The notes under the pieces: generated by a model
Seen by the model: the letters and a program-made list of their open reading frames with translations, nothing else
Told to the model about the DNA's origin: nothing
Database searches by the model: none
Translations under genes and position numbers: made by a program
Assembly: GCA_031551885.1 (NCBI GenBank)
Contig: JAVBMX010000037.1
Location: 1 to 64,000, forward strand
Origin: Frigididesulfovibrio sp031551885
Lineage (GTDB): Bacteria; Desulfobacterota; Desulfovibrionia; Desulfovibrionales; Desulfovibrionaceae
Length of the DNA stretch: 64,000 bases
Direction of reading: 5' to 3'
Shown: piece after piece, positions 33,167 through 42,188 of the stretch
How positions within the stretch are numbered: position 1 is the first letter of the stretch
Layout: the number at the start of each line of letters is the position of its first letter

Positions 33167-34696
33167 ATGATGAAATTTTTGCCGCGCCTTGTCGCCTGGC
33201 TGATTTACTGCATCTATTGCCCCTGGTGCGCGACCCTGCGCATCACCGAGAGCGGCCGTGAGCGGGTGGATGAGCTGGACGCCAAGGGCGAGCCCGTGGT
33301 CTTCAGTCTGTGGCATGGGGAGTTTTTTCCTATGATGCACGTCCGCCGGCAACTGCGCATAGGCGTGCTGGTCAGCCGGAGCAAAGACGGCGATTTTGCG
33401 GCCCGCGTTTTGGAACGTCTGGGGTTCGCCACCTTTCGCGGTTCCAGCTCGCGCGGCGGGGCGGAAGCGCTGTTGCGCACCGCCAAAGACATGCGCGAAA
33501 CCGGCAGGCACGTGTGCATCACGGTGGACGGTCCGCGCGGCCCGCGCCATAAAGTCAAGGATGGCGCGATTTTTCTGGCCGTGACCACGCCCGCCTGGGT
33601 GGTGCCCGTCCGCGCCGGCATTCCCAATGCCAAGGTGTTCCGATCCTGGGACAGATTCCGCCTGCCTTTGCCGTTCAGCCGCGTGCATATCGCCATGGGC
33701 GAGCCCTATCGTATCGAGGCGGAAGCTCCCACCGACGAAGTGCGCCGGGCCGAAACCGTCCGCCTGGAAGAGCGGCTCGCCGCTCTCGGTTCGGCAATGC
33801 CCGAGGGAGACACCTTCAAGTATCGCTTTTATAGATGGCTGACCCGCCTGATGGGGGCTCTGAGCTTGGGGGCGACGCGCCGTCTGGCTCGGTTCGGGGC
33901 ATTCCTCTTCCGTCTGTTTGCCCGGGGGCGCCTGCGCGAGGCCCGCAGAGCCATAGCCGATCGCCTTTCAACCTCGGATGCCGAGGCCCGGCGTATCTCC
34001 GCCGCCTCTTTGGCTGAAAATATCTATTCTTTCCTTGAAATTTTTCATGTGGCCAAATTCCGCACCGACACATTCGTCAGCTTGGACGCCGCTCCCCACA
34101 ATCGGGCGGCCATCATCGCCGAGCCGGGACCCGTGGTCGTGGCCACGGCCCACATCGGCTCGTGGGAGCTCATGGCTTCCTTGGCCACCGACATCTTTCC
34201 CGAGCGGGACCGTATGGTTGTGGTGCGCAAGCAGCACGACCCGGCCGTGAATCGGCTGATGGCCGAACTGCGCGGCGCGCGCGGCATGAGCGCCGTCGAC
34301 CACCGCCTGGCGGCCTCGGTTGTTTTGCCGCGCTTGCGCAAAAATGGATTTGTCGCTTTTTTGGTGGATCACAATTGCTCGCGTAAGGAAGCCGTATTTT
34401 TGCCCTTTCTTGGGAAAATCGCGGCCGTCAATGCCGGGCCCGCCATGATCGCCGTGCGCGCCCGCGCCGTGGTTTACCCGGCCTTCATGCTTCGCGACGG
34501 CAAGGGTGGTCACATTCTGCACATCCACGATCCCATCCGCACCGCCGAGCTCACGGGTTCCGTCGCCGAGAAAGTCGAAGCAATCGCCCGCCACTATACC
34601 GAAGCCGTGGAGCGGATGGTCCGCCAATACCCCGAGCAGTGGTTCTGGATGCACAAACGCTGGAAGACCCGGCCCCCTGAAGAGAGCGACGAATAA
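33167..34696 (+). CDS. DUF374 - LpxL/HtrB acyltransferase fusion protein
   Basis: A 509-aa protein joining two acyltransferase-like units. Residues about 1-205 are DUF374, related to lysophospholipid acyltransferases, with SLWHGEFFP (about 47-55) and ITVDGPRGPRHKVKDGAIF (about 118-136). Residues about 215-500 are the LpxL/HtrB-type lipid A late acyltransferase family, with the catalytic H-X4-E in AHIGSWE (His329, Glu334) and DHNCSRKEAVFLPFLGK. A hydrophobic N-terminal segment (about 5-22) gives membrane association. It probably secondarily acylates lipid A, but the role of DUF374 is not known. It is divergent from yedF and ends in a strong terminator. Confidence 0.88.
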   Translation: MMKFLPRLVAWLIYCIYCPWCATLRITESGRERVDELDAKGEPVVFSLWHGEFFPMMHVRRQLRIGVLVSRSKDGDFAARVLERLGFATFRGSSSRGGAEALLRTAKDMRETGRHVCITVDGPRGPRHKVKDGAIFLAVTTPAWVVPVRAGIPNAKVFRSWDRFRLPLPFSRVHIAMGEPYRIEAEAPTDEVRRAETVRLEERLAALGSAMPEGDTFKYRFYRWLTRLMGALSLGATRRLARFGAFLFRLFARGRLREARRAIADRLSTSDAEARRISAASLAENIYSFLEIFHVAKFRTDTFVSLDAAPHNRAAIIAEPGPVVVATAHIGSWELMASLATDIFPERDRMVVVRKQHDPAVNRLMAELRGARGMSAVDHRLAASVVLPRLRKNGFVAFLVDHNCSRKEAVFLPFLGKIAAVNAGPAMIAVRARAVVYPAFMLRDGKGGHILHIHDPIRTAELTGSVAEKVEAIARHYTEAVERMVRQYPEQWFWMHKRWKTRPPEESDE

Positions 34697-34777
34697 TTCG
34701 TGACAAGCGGGAGTTTTGGAACTCTTCAGCTTACGTTCACGCCCGATGAGCGACAAGGATCTTTTTCGGGCCGATAT

Positions 34778-34807
34778 GCTCCCCCCTTTGCGGGGGAGCT
34801 TTTTTTG
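34778..34807 (+). terminator. Intrinsic terminator of the acyltransferase fusion gene
   Basis: An 8-bp GC stem (34778-34785 with 34792-34799) is followed by eight T residues. It is 81 nt after the stop. Confidence 0.88.
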
Positions 34808-35136
34808 TCTCTGTTTTGTTTTGTGATAAACGGAATTTGCCTGTCGAGTGGGCGGGGCGGAAAGGGCACCGGAACAATTGGCGATTTTTTGGTGTTTTTG
34901 TGAGAAAAATGCGAGTTACAGCTTGCCGTAATTCAAAAAATGTTTAAAAAGAGACAGTAATTTTTTTTGTTCTGAACAATATTGTGAAATAATTCATAAG
35001 GGAGATGCGGCAATAACAAACGTGGTCGCGCCTTCAGGCAATGGTTGTTTTTTCGGTAATCTCAGAACGTCAACGATAGGCCGGCGGGTCAACGGTGTGG
35101 AACCGGCAGCTCGCGGCAAGCAGGCAGGAAATCATT
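34808..35136 (+). promoter_or_regulatory. AT-rich regulatory region upstream of the MFS transporter
   Basis: About 330 bp without a gene. It is AT-rich compared with the rest of the window and has a 13-bp near-perfect palindrome TTGTTCTGAACAA at 34967-34979. TATTGTGAAATAATTCATAA follows just after, where a promoter may lie. This is a good place for a transporter-specific regulator to bind, but no regulator gene is adjacent. Confidence 0.4.
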
Positions 35137-36477
35137 ATGGCAGCAGCTTCCGCAGACCAAACGTGCAAGAACAACTATTTTGACGGTCTGGCAGTCACCG
35201 GCTTCCACCGGGTTGTCTTTTTCATCATCATGCTGGCCTATTTCTTCGAGCAGATGGACAACTGGAACTTCGGTTTCATCGCTCCCGCGTTGGTCAGCAG
35301 CAACTTCATGACCATGCAGCAGATCGGTTTGATCAACTCTTGCTACTTCATTGCCATGACGGCGGGCGGGGTGCTTGGCGGGGTCATTTCCGACTTTATC
35401 GGCCGCCGCAAAACGTTCCTCATCGCCATCCTGGTCTTCTCCACCGCCTCGGTGGTGAACGGCTGGGCGGACAATTTCTGGGTGTTCACCATTTCCCGCG
35501 CCATGACGGGATTCGGCGTGTTCTGCCTGATGGTCTGTTCGCAGGCCTACATCGCGGAAATGGCTCCCTCCGAAAGCCGCGGCAAGTGGCAGGGGCTTGT
35601 GGCGGCCGTGGGCTTTTCCGCCGTGCCGGTCATCGCCATTCTCTGCCGTATGATTATTCCCACCTCCCCCGAAGCTTGGCGCTACATTTTTTACTTCGGC
35701 GGCCTTGGCCTTATCGGCTTTGTGCTGGGCATCAAGTATCTGAAGGAATCTCCCCGTTGGCTGGTCAGCAAGCATCGCGTGGCCGAAGCGGAAGCCGTTA
35801 TTGAGGAAATCACCGGTCGCAAGATCGACCTTTCCGACGCGGCCCAGTGCATTCCCGACCGCGTGAAGTTCACGGACGTGATCGGCGGCATGTTCAAGCC
35901 TCAGTATATCAAGCGCACCCTGCTTCTGATGCTTACCTTCATGCTGACGGTTCCGGCGCAGTTTGCCTTTACCGTGTTCGCTCCCACCTTGATCAAGACC
36001 AAAGGTTTTTCCATTGAAGACACCCTGATGATTTCCACCATCATCAGCATCGGTGTGCCCGCCGGCTGCTTTTTCTCTTCGCTCATTTCCGATAAGGGCG
36101 GCCGCAAGATTCCCATGATCTGCCTGTATGCCGGCGCCGCTGTGCTCAGCTTGGTCTTCGGCCATCTGAGCGACTACTGGGCCATCGCCGCTGTGGGCTT
36201 TTTGCTCAGCGTGATGAACATGGGCAGCAGCTTCATTCTTTTCTCCTACGCGGCCGAATCTTACCCCACGGCTATGCGGAACACTTCCACCGGTTTCCAC
36301 AACGGCCTTGCCCGCCTTTCGGTTTCCGCGGCCATGTCGATCATTCCGGTGATCAACGCGACCTACGGCTTTACCGGAGTGTTCAACTCAGCGGCTCTTC
36401 TGCTCTTTGTCCCGATTTTGCCCGTGCTCTTCTGGGGTATGCGCACCGGCGGCAAGTCGCTGGAAGAAATCAGCTAG
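35137..36477 (+). CDS. Major facilitator superfamily transporter (aromatic acid/sugar symporter type)
   Basis: A 446-aa, 12-TM inner-membrane transporter. The loop motif between TM2 and TM3 is GVISDFIGRRKTF, the repeat motif between TM8 and TM9 is SLISDKGGRKIP, and there is an ESPRWLVSKHR motif after TM6. The pattern is closest to the sugar-porter/aromatic acid:H+ symporter families; substrate unknown. The ATG at 35137 is preferred, with AGGAAA upstream; the in-frame ATG at 35095 would add 14 residues. It is a single gene with its own terminator and an AT-rich leader, so it may have been acquired separately. Confidence 0.88.
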   Translation: MAAASADQTCKNNYFDGLAVTGFHRVVFFIIMLAYFFEQMDNWNFGFIAPALVSSNFMTMQQIGLINSCYFIAMTAGGVLGGVISDFIGRRKTFLIAILVFSTASVVNGWADNFWVFTISRAMTGFGVFCLMVCSQAYIAEMAPSESRGKWQGLVAAVGFSAVPVIAILCRMIIPTSPEAWRYIFYFGGLGLIGFVLGIKYLKESPRWLVSKHRVAEAEAVIEEITGRKIDLSDAAQCIPDRVKFTDVIGGMFKPQYIKRTLLLMLTFMLTVPAQFAFTVFAPTLIKTKGFSIEDTLMISTIISIGVPAGCFFSSLISDKGGRKIPMICLYAGAAVLSLVFGHLSDYWAIAAVGFLLSVMNMGSSFILFSYAAESYPTAMRNTSTGFHNGLARLSVSAAMSIIPVINATYGFTGVFNSAALLLFVPILPVLFWGMRTGGKSLEEIS

Positions 36478-36502
36478 ACCCATAGAGGCCCGACCACGCG
36501 CG

Positions 36503-36536
36503 CGCCCCGACGGCTTATCACCGTCGGGGCGTTTTT
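36503..36536 (+). terminator. Intrinsic terminator of the MFS transporter gene
   Basis: A perfect 11-bp stem (36503-36513 with 36521-36531) and loop CTTATCA are followed by five T residues, 25 nt after the stop. Confidence 0.9.
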
Positions 36537-36660
36537 GTATGGAGAAAATCTCGAGAGCTAAACGGCTTTAACCTGTGGACAGGAACGCGTTGGTGGGACG
36601 ACCAGAGATACGGTTGGCCTTGCTCACGAGCGGCTTCATGAAGGTTTGCAATCATCCCAA

Positions 36661-36708
36661 ACCGCAAAAGCGCTCCAACCACGAATAGGATCGGAGCGCT
36701 TTTGCGGT
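36661..36708. terminator. Long perfect hairpin downstream of lon
   Basis: A 16-bp perfect stem (36661-36676 with 36693-36708) contains internal AAAA/TTTT at its base. On either strand the U-rich side of the stem could act as the terminator U-tract. It and the smaller hairpin at 36749-36775 are the only features seen in the 322-bp space between the MFS gene and lon other than the MFS terminator. Confidence 0.5.
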
Positions 36709-36748
36709 ACAGGGGATAAGGAGGATGGGGGTACCGGGCGGAGGAACC

Positions 36749-36775
36749 ACAACAAGGGTTTGAAACCCTTGTTGT
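36749..36775 (-). terminator. Hairpin just after the lon stop
   Basis: A 12-bp perfect stem (acaacaagggtt with aacccttgttgt) and a 3-nt loop, 24 nt after the lon stop, with only a weak T content afterwards. It is flanked by GGCGGAGG and CCCTCCCCCC, resembling flanks of the other GC-rich intergenic elements. Confidence 0.45.
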
Positions 36776-36799
36776 CCCTCCCCCCGATTCCTCTTCCTG

Positions 36800-39250
36800 C
36801 TACTTCTTCTTTCCCTTTTTTTCCTTGGCGGCAAAAGCCAGAGCAAAGACCTCGTCGAGGGTTTCGACGGGGTGAACGGCGATTTTTGCCAGCAGATCCG
36901 CCGGAATGTCTTCAAGATCTTTGACGTTTCGTTTGGGAATGATCACGTCGGCCATACCTCGAGCCACGGCCGCGAGAATTTTTTCCTTGATGCCGCCGAC
37001 GGGCAGAACACGGCCGCGCAGGGTGACTTCACCGGTCATGCAGAGCTTGGGCCGCACGGCCTTGTTGGTAAGGGAAGACACCAGGGCGGTGGCAAGGGTC
37101 ACACCGGCGGAGGGGCCGTCTTTGGGGGTGGCCCCGGCGGGCACATGGATATGCAGATCGCGGGTCGTGCTGAACTCGGGGTCGATGCCCAGAGCTTCGG
37201 CATGGCTGCGGGCGTAGCTGACGGCCGCCTGGGCGCTTTCCTTCATCACGTCGCCGAGCTGGCCGGTAAGGGCCACGCCGCCTTTGCCCTGCATGGTGGA
37301 GACTTCCACGTTCAGCACTTCGCCGCCGGAAGGAGTCCAGGCAAGGCCGACGGCCAGACCGGGCACAGGGGCGCTGTCGATGTCTTCGTCCTGGAAACGG
37401 GGCGCGCCGAGCAACTCGGCCACCACGGCCGGGGTCACGGTAAAGGGACCCTTGGCGCCTTCGGCCTTTTTACGGGCGATTTTGCGGCACAGGGAGCCGA
37501 TTTCGCGCTCCAGGTTCCGCACGCCGGCTTCGCGGGTGTATTCCTCGGTGACCTTTTGCAGGACCTCGGCGGGGAAGATAATTTCATCTTTTTTGAGGCC
37601 GTTCTCTTTGGCCTGGCGGGCCACCAGATATCGTTCGGCGATGCCGATTTTTTCCTGCATGGTGTAACCGGGGATGCGGATGACCTCCATCCGGTCCAGC
37701 AGCGGCCGGGGGATGGTGTCCAGATGGTTGGCCGTGCAGATGAACATGACCTTTGAAAGATCAAAGGGCAGGGTCAGGTAGTGATCGCTGAAGGAGAAGT
37801 TTTGCTCCGGGTCGAGCACTTCCAACAGGGCGGAAGAGGGGTCGCCGCGAAAATCCGCGCCGAGCTTGTCCACTTCGTCGAGCATGAACACCGGGTTGCG
37901 GGTGCCGGCCTGCTTGAGCCCTTGGATGATCCGGCCGGGCAGGGCGCCCACGTAGGTACGTCGGTGGCCGCGGATTTCCGCTTCATCGCGCATGCCGCCC
38001 AAAGACATGCGCTGGAACTTGCGCCCCAGGGCCGACGCAATGGAGCGGCCGAGAGAGGTTTTGCCCACGCCCGGGGGGCCCACAAAGCACAGAATCGGCC
38101 CCTTGGATTTGGGGTTGAGCTTTTTGACCGAGAGAAATTCCAGGATGCGGTCTTTGACCTTCTCCAGACCGTAGTGATCGTCGTCCAGGATTTTCGCGGC
38201 CTTGACGATGTCCAGACGATCGCGGGAGAGCTTGTTCCAGGGAAGATCCGCCAACCATTCCAGGTAGGTGCGGACTACCCCGGCCTCGGAGGATTCCGTG
38301 TGCATGGACTGAAGCCGGCGCAACTGCTTGTCGGCCTCTTTGCGGGCTTCTTCGGGCAAATCGGCCTTGTTCAGGGCTTCGCTGAGCTCGGCCAGGTCGT
38401 CCTCTTCGTTGGAGGCGTTTTCGCCCAGCTCTTTCCGGATGGCCTTGAGCTGCTCGCGCAGATAATAGTCGCGCTGGGCCTTATCCATGCCCTCGCGCGC
38501 GGTTTCTTGAATATGGGCCTGCATGGAGGCCACTTCCGCCTCTTTGGCCAGATGCACGTTGACCATGCGCAGGCGTTCCACCGGGTCCAGGCACTCGAGC
38601 AGGGCCTGGGCTTCGGAAATCTTCAGGCGCAGGTTGGAGGCGATGAGGTCGGCCAGCCTGCCGGGATGGTCGATGCCGGTGAGCACGTTGATGATGTCCG
38701 GCGAGGACATGCCGCGAAAACCCAGGATTTTTTCGGTTTGCTCGCGGGCGGCGCGCATCATGGCTTCCACCTCGATGCCGGAGGCCAATTCCTCGCGTTC
38801 GGGCAGGGCCTGAATTTCCGCTTCCAGGTAGGGTTTGTCCAGAGAGAAGGCCGTGGCTTCGGCCCGGCTGATGCCTTGCACCAGGAGCTTTAAGCGCCCG
38901 TCCGGGAGCTTGAGCATGCGCATGATCATCACCACCGTGCCCAAGGGGTGCAGGTCCTCGGGGCCGGGGTTGTCGACCTGTTCGTCTTTTTGGGTGAGCA
39001 CCAACAGGTAGCGGTTGCCGTTCAGGGCGGCGTCCACGGCCTGGATGGACGACTCGCGGCCGACAAACAGGGGCAGGATGGTGTAATTAAAAATAACCAC
39101 GTCGCGCACCGGTAGAACCGGCAGCCGATCGGGCAATTCCGGCCGCTCTTCCCCTTTGGGGGAGGCGTTTTCATCCACCGGAACGCGTGGCTCGGCAAAG
39201 CTTTCGGGCGCGGCGAACAATTCGTTTGTGTCGTCGGCATCATATGACAT
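36800..39250 (-). CDS. lon: ATP-dependent protease Lon
   Basis: An 816-aa cytoplasmic AAA+ serine protease that degrades misfolded and regulatory proteins. The N-terminal substrate-binding domain (about 43-235) is followed by a coiled-coil helical region (240-330) and the AAA+ module with Walker A GPPGVGKTS (about 391-399) and Walker B VFMLDEVDK. The C-terminal protease domain has the Ser/Lys dyad in PKDGPSAG and VGGIKEK (near residues 714 and 755). The ATG at 39250 follows AGAGGAT. A sigma-70-like promoter lies 67 nt upstream. No heat-shock sigma-32 box was seen. Confidence 0.97.
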   Translation of the reverse strand: MSYDADDTNELFAAPESFAEPRVPVDENASPKGEERPELPDRLPVLPVRDVVIFNYTILPLFVGRESSIQAVDAALNGNRYLLVLTQKDEQVDNPGPEDLHPLGTVVMIMRMLKLPDGRLKLLVQGISRAEATAFSLDKPYLEAEIQALPEREELASGIEVEAMMRAAREQTEKILGFRGMSSPDIINVLTGIDHPGRLADLIASNLRLKISEAQALLECLDPVERLRMVNVHLAKEAEVASMQAHIQETAREGMDKAQRDYYLREQLKAIRKELGENASNEEDDLAELSEALNKADLPEEARKEADKQLRRLQSMHTESSEAGVVRTYLEWLADLPWNKLSRDRLDIVKAAKILDDDHYGLEKVKDRILEFLSVKKLNPKSKGPILCFVGPPGVGKTSLGRSIASALGRKFQRMSLGGMRDEAEIRGHRRTYVGALPGRIIQGLKQAGTRNPVFMLDEVDKLGADFRGDPSSALLEVLDPEQNFSFSDHYLTLPFDLSKVMFICTANHLDTIPRPLLDRMEVIRIPGYTMQEKIGIAERYLVARQAKENGLKKDEIIFPAEVLQKVTEEYTREAGVRNLEREIGSLCRKIARKKAEGAKGPFTVTPAVVAELLGAPRFQDEDIDSAPVPGLAVGLAWTPSGGEVLNVEVSTMQGKGGVALTGQLGDVMKESAQAAVSYARSHAEALGIDPEFSTTRDLHIHVPAGATPKDGPSAGVTLATALVSSLTNKAVRPKLCMTGEVTLRGRVLPVGGIKEKILAAVARGMADVIIPKRNVKDLEDIPADLLAKIAVHPVETLDEVFALAFAAKEKKGKKK

Positions 39251-39316
39251 AAAGACATCCTCTTTATGGGCGGCGGGAAGGCTGTGACGGCTCCCCAAAT
39301 TACGGATTTCCCGATA

Positions 39317-39344
39317 AAGATAACATCACTGCGGGAATTGTCAA
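39317..39344 (-). promoter_or_regulatory. Sigma-70-type promoter of lon
   Basis: On the minus strand, a perfect TTGACA (39339-39344), a 16-nt spacer and TATCTT (39317-39322). Confidence 0.6.
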
Positions 39345-39523
39345 AGGCGGTAGAAAAGAAAGGTGCTGGGCACGTTCGGCAAAATGCCGGCGGGAGCCGT
39401 TCGGCGCCCGTTTGAAGGAGGGAGGGAAAGAGGGATTTTTCTTGCGGGGGGTGTCGTTTCGTGATGTTCAGCCAAAGAAACAAAAACACCGTGGCCGGCT
39501 CACGTCCAATGGAGCTCCCGGCG

Positions 39524-39546
39524 AAGAAAGACGGCCTTGCGGCCGC
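39524..39546 (-). terminator. Probable terminator of the long minus-strand operon
   Basis: A short GC stem (cggcc, 39532-39536, with ggccg, 39541-39545) is followed on the minus strand by TCTTTCTT. It is just after the stop of the last co-directional gene (39551). Confidence 0.5.
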
Positions 39547-39550
39547 CGGG

Positions 39551-39979
39551 TCATGCGTTGTCGGAGCCGGGAGCCTTCCGCCGTCTCGTCAGAAGGTAGA
39601 AAAACAGCCCCAGGCAAAGAAGATCAAGCAGGGTGAGCGCAATGTCCGAATGGTCGAGGTGCCGGTTCGTAAGAACGTTGGGTAAAAATATGAGCCGTAG
39701 GAACAGCCAGAGACCCAGGAAGATGAGCCGGGCGACGTGGGCCCCTTTGGAGCGCGACAGACTGAGACCAAGCAGGCAGAGCACCAGAGCGGGGGTGATG
39801 AACAGCGTGTGGAAGGTGATGATGAACTGAAGCGGAGAGAACTCGACGGCTTCAAGCAGACGGGGGAGAAACGGCACGACGTTCCAGAGGAACAGGCACA
39901 TCTTGAACAGACAATACAGATTGAGCAGACGAACAACGGAACGGTACGCGGGGGTTTCAAAATCCGAGGCGGTGTTCAC
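39551..39979 (-). CDS. Small integral membrane protein, hypothetical
   Basis: A 142-aa protein with four hydrophobic segments (about 20-38, 47-70, 80-100 and 108-130) and a basic C terminus (LLTRRRKAPGSDNA). It is not a family I recognise. It starts at GTG 39979 in a GTGA overlap with radC, so it is the last gene of the 17-kb minus-strand block. The hydrophobic segments and the overlap support it being real. Confidence 0.65.
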   Translation of the reverse strand: MNTASDFETPAYRSVVRLLNLYCLFKMCLFLWNVVPFLPRLLEAVEFSPLQFIITFHTLFITPALVLCLLGLSLSRSKGAHVARLIFLGLWLFLRLIFLPNVLTNRHLDHSDIALTLLDLLCLGLFFYLLTRRRKAPGSDNA

Positions 39980-40644
39980 AGGAGTCTTTCCTCCAACAGG
40001 CTGCGGCAATCCTTTTCCGTGACGATGACGTGGTCCAGCAGGCGGATGCCGAGTGTGGCGACGGCATGTTGCACCCGGCGGGTGATTTCCAGGTCCGCGC
40101 CCGATGCCGATGCGTCGCCGGAGGGGTGGTTGTGTACGAGGATCAGCCCGGTCGCTTTCAGGCGCAGGGCGCGCTCGGCAAGATCTCTGGGATAGACGCT
40201 GGATGTGTTGATGGTGCCGGTGGCGGCCCGTTCCCAGGAAATGAGCAGGTTCTTGTTGTTGACGTACGCGACCCAGACCTCTTCATGGGGCAACCGGCCC
40301 AGGCGTTTGCGGGCCACGGCCGCGACCTCCTCCGGCGAGCACAGGCTTTCGCGCAGGCGCAGAGGGCTTTCCTCATAGCGGGCCATAATCTCTCGGATGA
40401 CGGCCCAGAAGTTGACCACTCCTTCGCCGATGCCGGGCACCTCCAGCAAGTCGTCGGCTTTGGCGTCCAGGACGCCGCGCAGGGAGCCGAAGCGCTCCAG
40501 CAGACTCTTGGCCAGGGGTTTGGTGTCTTTGCGCAGAATGGCGTAGCCGAGCAGCAGCTCCAGCAGTTCGTAATCCGGCGGGGCTTCAGGGGCGGATAAA
40601 AAACGCGCGCGGAGGCGTCCGCGATGGCCTTGATTGTGTGACAT
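39976..40644 (-). CDS. radC: RadC family protein (JAB/MPN domain)
   Basis: A 222-aa protein with an N-terminal helix-hairpin-helix segment (VPGIGEGVVNFWAVIREI near 68-86) and a C-terminal JAB/MPN metalloprotease-like domain with the zinc motif HNHPSGDASASGAD (His170, His172, Asp183 by count). The name comes from a historical DNA-repair link that has been questioned; the family function is not settled. It follows holA after 18 nt. Confidence 0.93.
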   Translation of the reverse strand: MSHNQGHRGRLRARFLSAPEAPPDYELLELLLGYAILRKDTKPLAKSLLERFGSLRGVLDAKADDLLEVPGIGEGVVNFWAVIREIMARYEESPLRLRESLCSPEEVAAVARKRLGRLPHEEVWVAYVNNKNLLISWERAATGTINTSSVYPRDLAERALRLKATGLILVHNHPSGDASASGADLEITRRVQHAVATLGIRLLDHVIVTEKDCRSLLEERLL

Positions 40645-40662
40645 AGGGGCCTGCGAAAACGT

Positions 40663-41658
40663 TCACCGGCAAATGCCGGCTTTGAGGAAGAGTCGGAAGA
40701 GGTCGGCCGTGAGCATCTCGAAGGCTTGCTCTGGCGTTCGTTCTCCCGATTTTATCCCCTTTTCCGCCGCCAGGGCAAGATCCCACATGGCGGCAACCCC
40801 GGCGGGCCCAAGGCGCGAAGCGGCTTTTTTCTTATTTTCCAGATCCCAGGCCCTGCCGGGCGTTTCCCCCATCAAAAGCTGCCACAGAATGCCGGCTTCC
40901 CCGCGCAGGATGGCCAGAAAGCCGAAAACGCCCGAATCGCCGCCGGCGCATTCGGCCACGCCGCGCCAAACCTTGGCCGCGTCGCCCTGTTGCATGGTGC
41001 GCAGGATGGAGAAGGCGGTGATGGTTTCAGAGGACTCCAGACCGCGCAAAGCATCGGCAGGCAGCTTGCCGCTCGCGTCCGCCAGAAGGGCGAGCTTGTT
41101 CAGTTCCGCCGACGCGGCGAATCCGTCCGTCGGCAGCAGTTCCACCAGGGAGCGGATTTTGTCGGGAGAAAGGGAGAGCCCCAGGCGAGCGGCTTCGCTC
41201 TTGACGAACCCGGGCAGGCTGTTGGGCGTGAGCCCGGGAAGGATTTCCACCAGCCCCTTTTGCCGCGCCCGCTCATAGGCGGGAAGCTTCTGTAGGGTTT
41301 GTGGAACCTTGGGCGCGCCGCGATCGAATGCTCCTTCGCAGCAGAGAATCAAGCGCGGAGTGGTGCCTGTGGCGGGAAGGCCCGCCAGGGAGTTCATCTG
41401 GGGGGCAAGCTTGTCCCAGTGGTCTTTCAGCAGGTTTTGGGCATTGCGGAGCACCAGAAATTTCGCTTGAGCCAAGAGCCCCTGCAGGGTGAGGTGTTCC
41501 CAGAATGCTTCACCGAGTCCTTCATCTCCCCAGAATACGTGCCGGGCCAGACCGGCTGTATCTTTCGCCTGGGCGGCGTACAGCGTTTCCAGACGGTTCT
41601 TGAGAATCCGGCCGTCCGGGCAGAAAATGATGCAGAGGGCGCCGTGGCCGGCCGACAT
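40663..41658 (-). CDS. holA: DNA polymerase III delta subunit (HolA-like)
   Basis: A 331-aa protein predicted to be the clamp-loader delta subunit, which opens the beta clamp. N-terminal AAA-like domain: CPDGRILKNRLETLY early on and VLRNAQNLL at about 70, without an ATP-binding P-loop, as expected for delta. The C-terminal helical collar contains LESSETITAFSILRTM. The divergence is high, as is usual for HolA. Position just after lptE (2 nt) is the common Desulfovibrionaceae and proteobacterial order, which supports the call. Confidence 0.82.
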   Translation of the reverse strand: MSAGHGALCIIFCPDGRILKNRLETLYAAQAKDTAGLARHVFWGDEGLGEAFWEHLTLQGLLAQAKFLVLRNAQNLLKDHWDKLAPQMNSLAGLPATGTTPRLILCCEGAFDRGAPKVPQTLQKLPAYERARQKGLVEILPGLTPNSLPGFVKSEAARLGLSLSPDKIRSLVELLPTDGFAASAELNKLALLADASGKLPADALRGLESSETITAFSILRTMQQGDAAKVWRGVAECAGGDSGVFGFLAILRGEAGILWQLLMGETPGRAWDLENKKKAASRLGPAGVAAMWDLALAAEKGIKSGERTPEQAFEMLTADLFRLFLKAGICR

Positions 41659-41660
41659 GA

Positions 41661-42179
41661 TCAGAACGCCGTGCGCAGTTTATCGGCCAAGCGGCGCGTG
41701 ACCTGGGTGATGATGTCGCCGGCCAGGGCCTTGTCGTCCGGGCTTTCCATGCGCTCGGCGTACGAGATGACCCCGGACCGCCAGACTTCCTGGTTGGTCT
41801 TGCCGTCGTAAAGCGTGGCCTCAAGCGACAGGGTGCTGTCGTACAACAAAGTTTTGTCCGCTTCCGAACGCATCCATTCACGGGTGGTGTACGAGAGAAC
41901 CTTGATTTGGATCTCATAGTCCGCCGGACCGGAATCCACCCATTTGGCCAGATCGCGCGTGTTGATCTCGTTGCGCAACGCGGTGCGCAGTTGGTAGGGC
42001 AACGCGGGCTCCAGAGTGGGGTGGTCCACCCCTTTGACCTTGAGGGTCTTGGTTCCGTCGCCCAGGATGCTCGGCTGATCCGCCGCGAGTTTATACCCGC
42101 AACCGGCAAGAAGCAGGCACAGGAGCAGGGGCAGGCACGGGAGACGACGAAAAATCGATGAATTCGGCTTCACAACCAT
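41661..42179 (-). CDS. lptE: LPS-assembly lipoprotein LptE
   Basis: A 172-aa outer-membrane lipoprotein that plugs LptD and helps insert LPS in the outer leaflet. The signal peptide ends in lipobox LLAGC (Cys27). The rest, with GYKLAAD, TLKVKGVDHPTLEP and AYERM-type segments, fits the LptE/RlpB fold. It lies between leuS and holA, the position of lptE in many proteobacteria. No start-site conflict. Confidence 0.88.
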   Translation of the reverse strand: MVVKPNSSIFRRLPCLPLLLCLLLAGCGYKLAADQPSILGDGTKTLKVKGVDHPTLEPALPYQLRTALRNEINTRDLAKWVDSGPADYEIQIKVLSYTTREWMRSEADKTLLYDSTLSLEATLYDGKTNQEVWRSGVISYAERMESPDDKALAGDIITQVTRRLADKLRTAF

Positions 42180-42188
42180 ACCTCTTGC

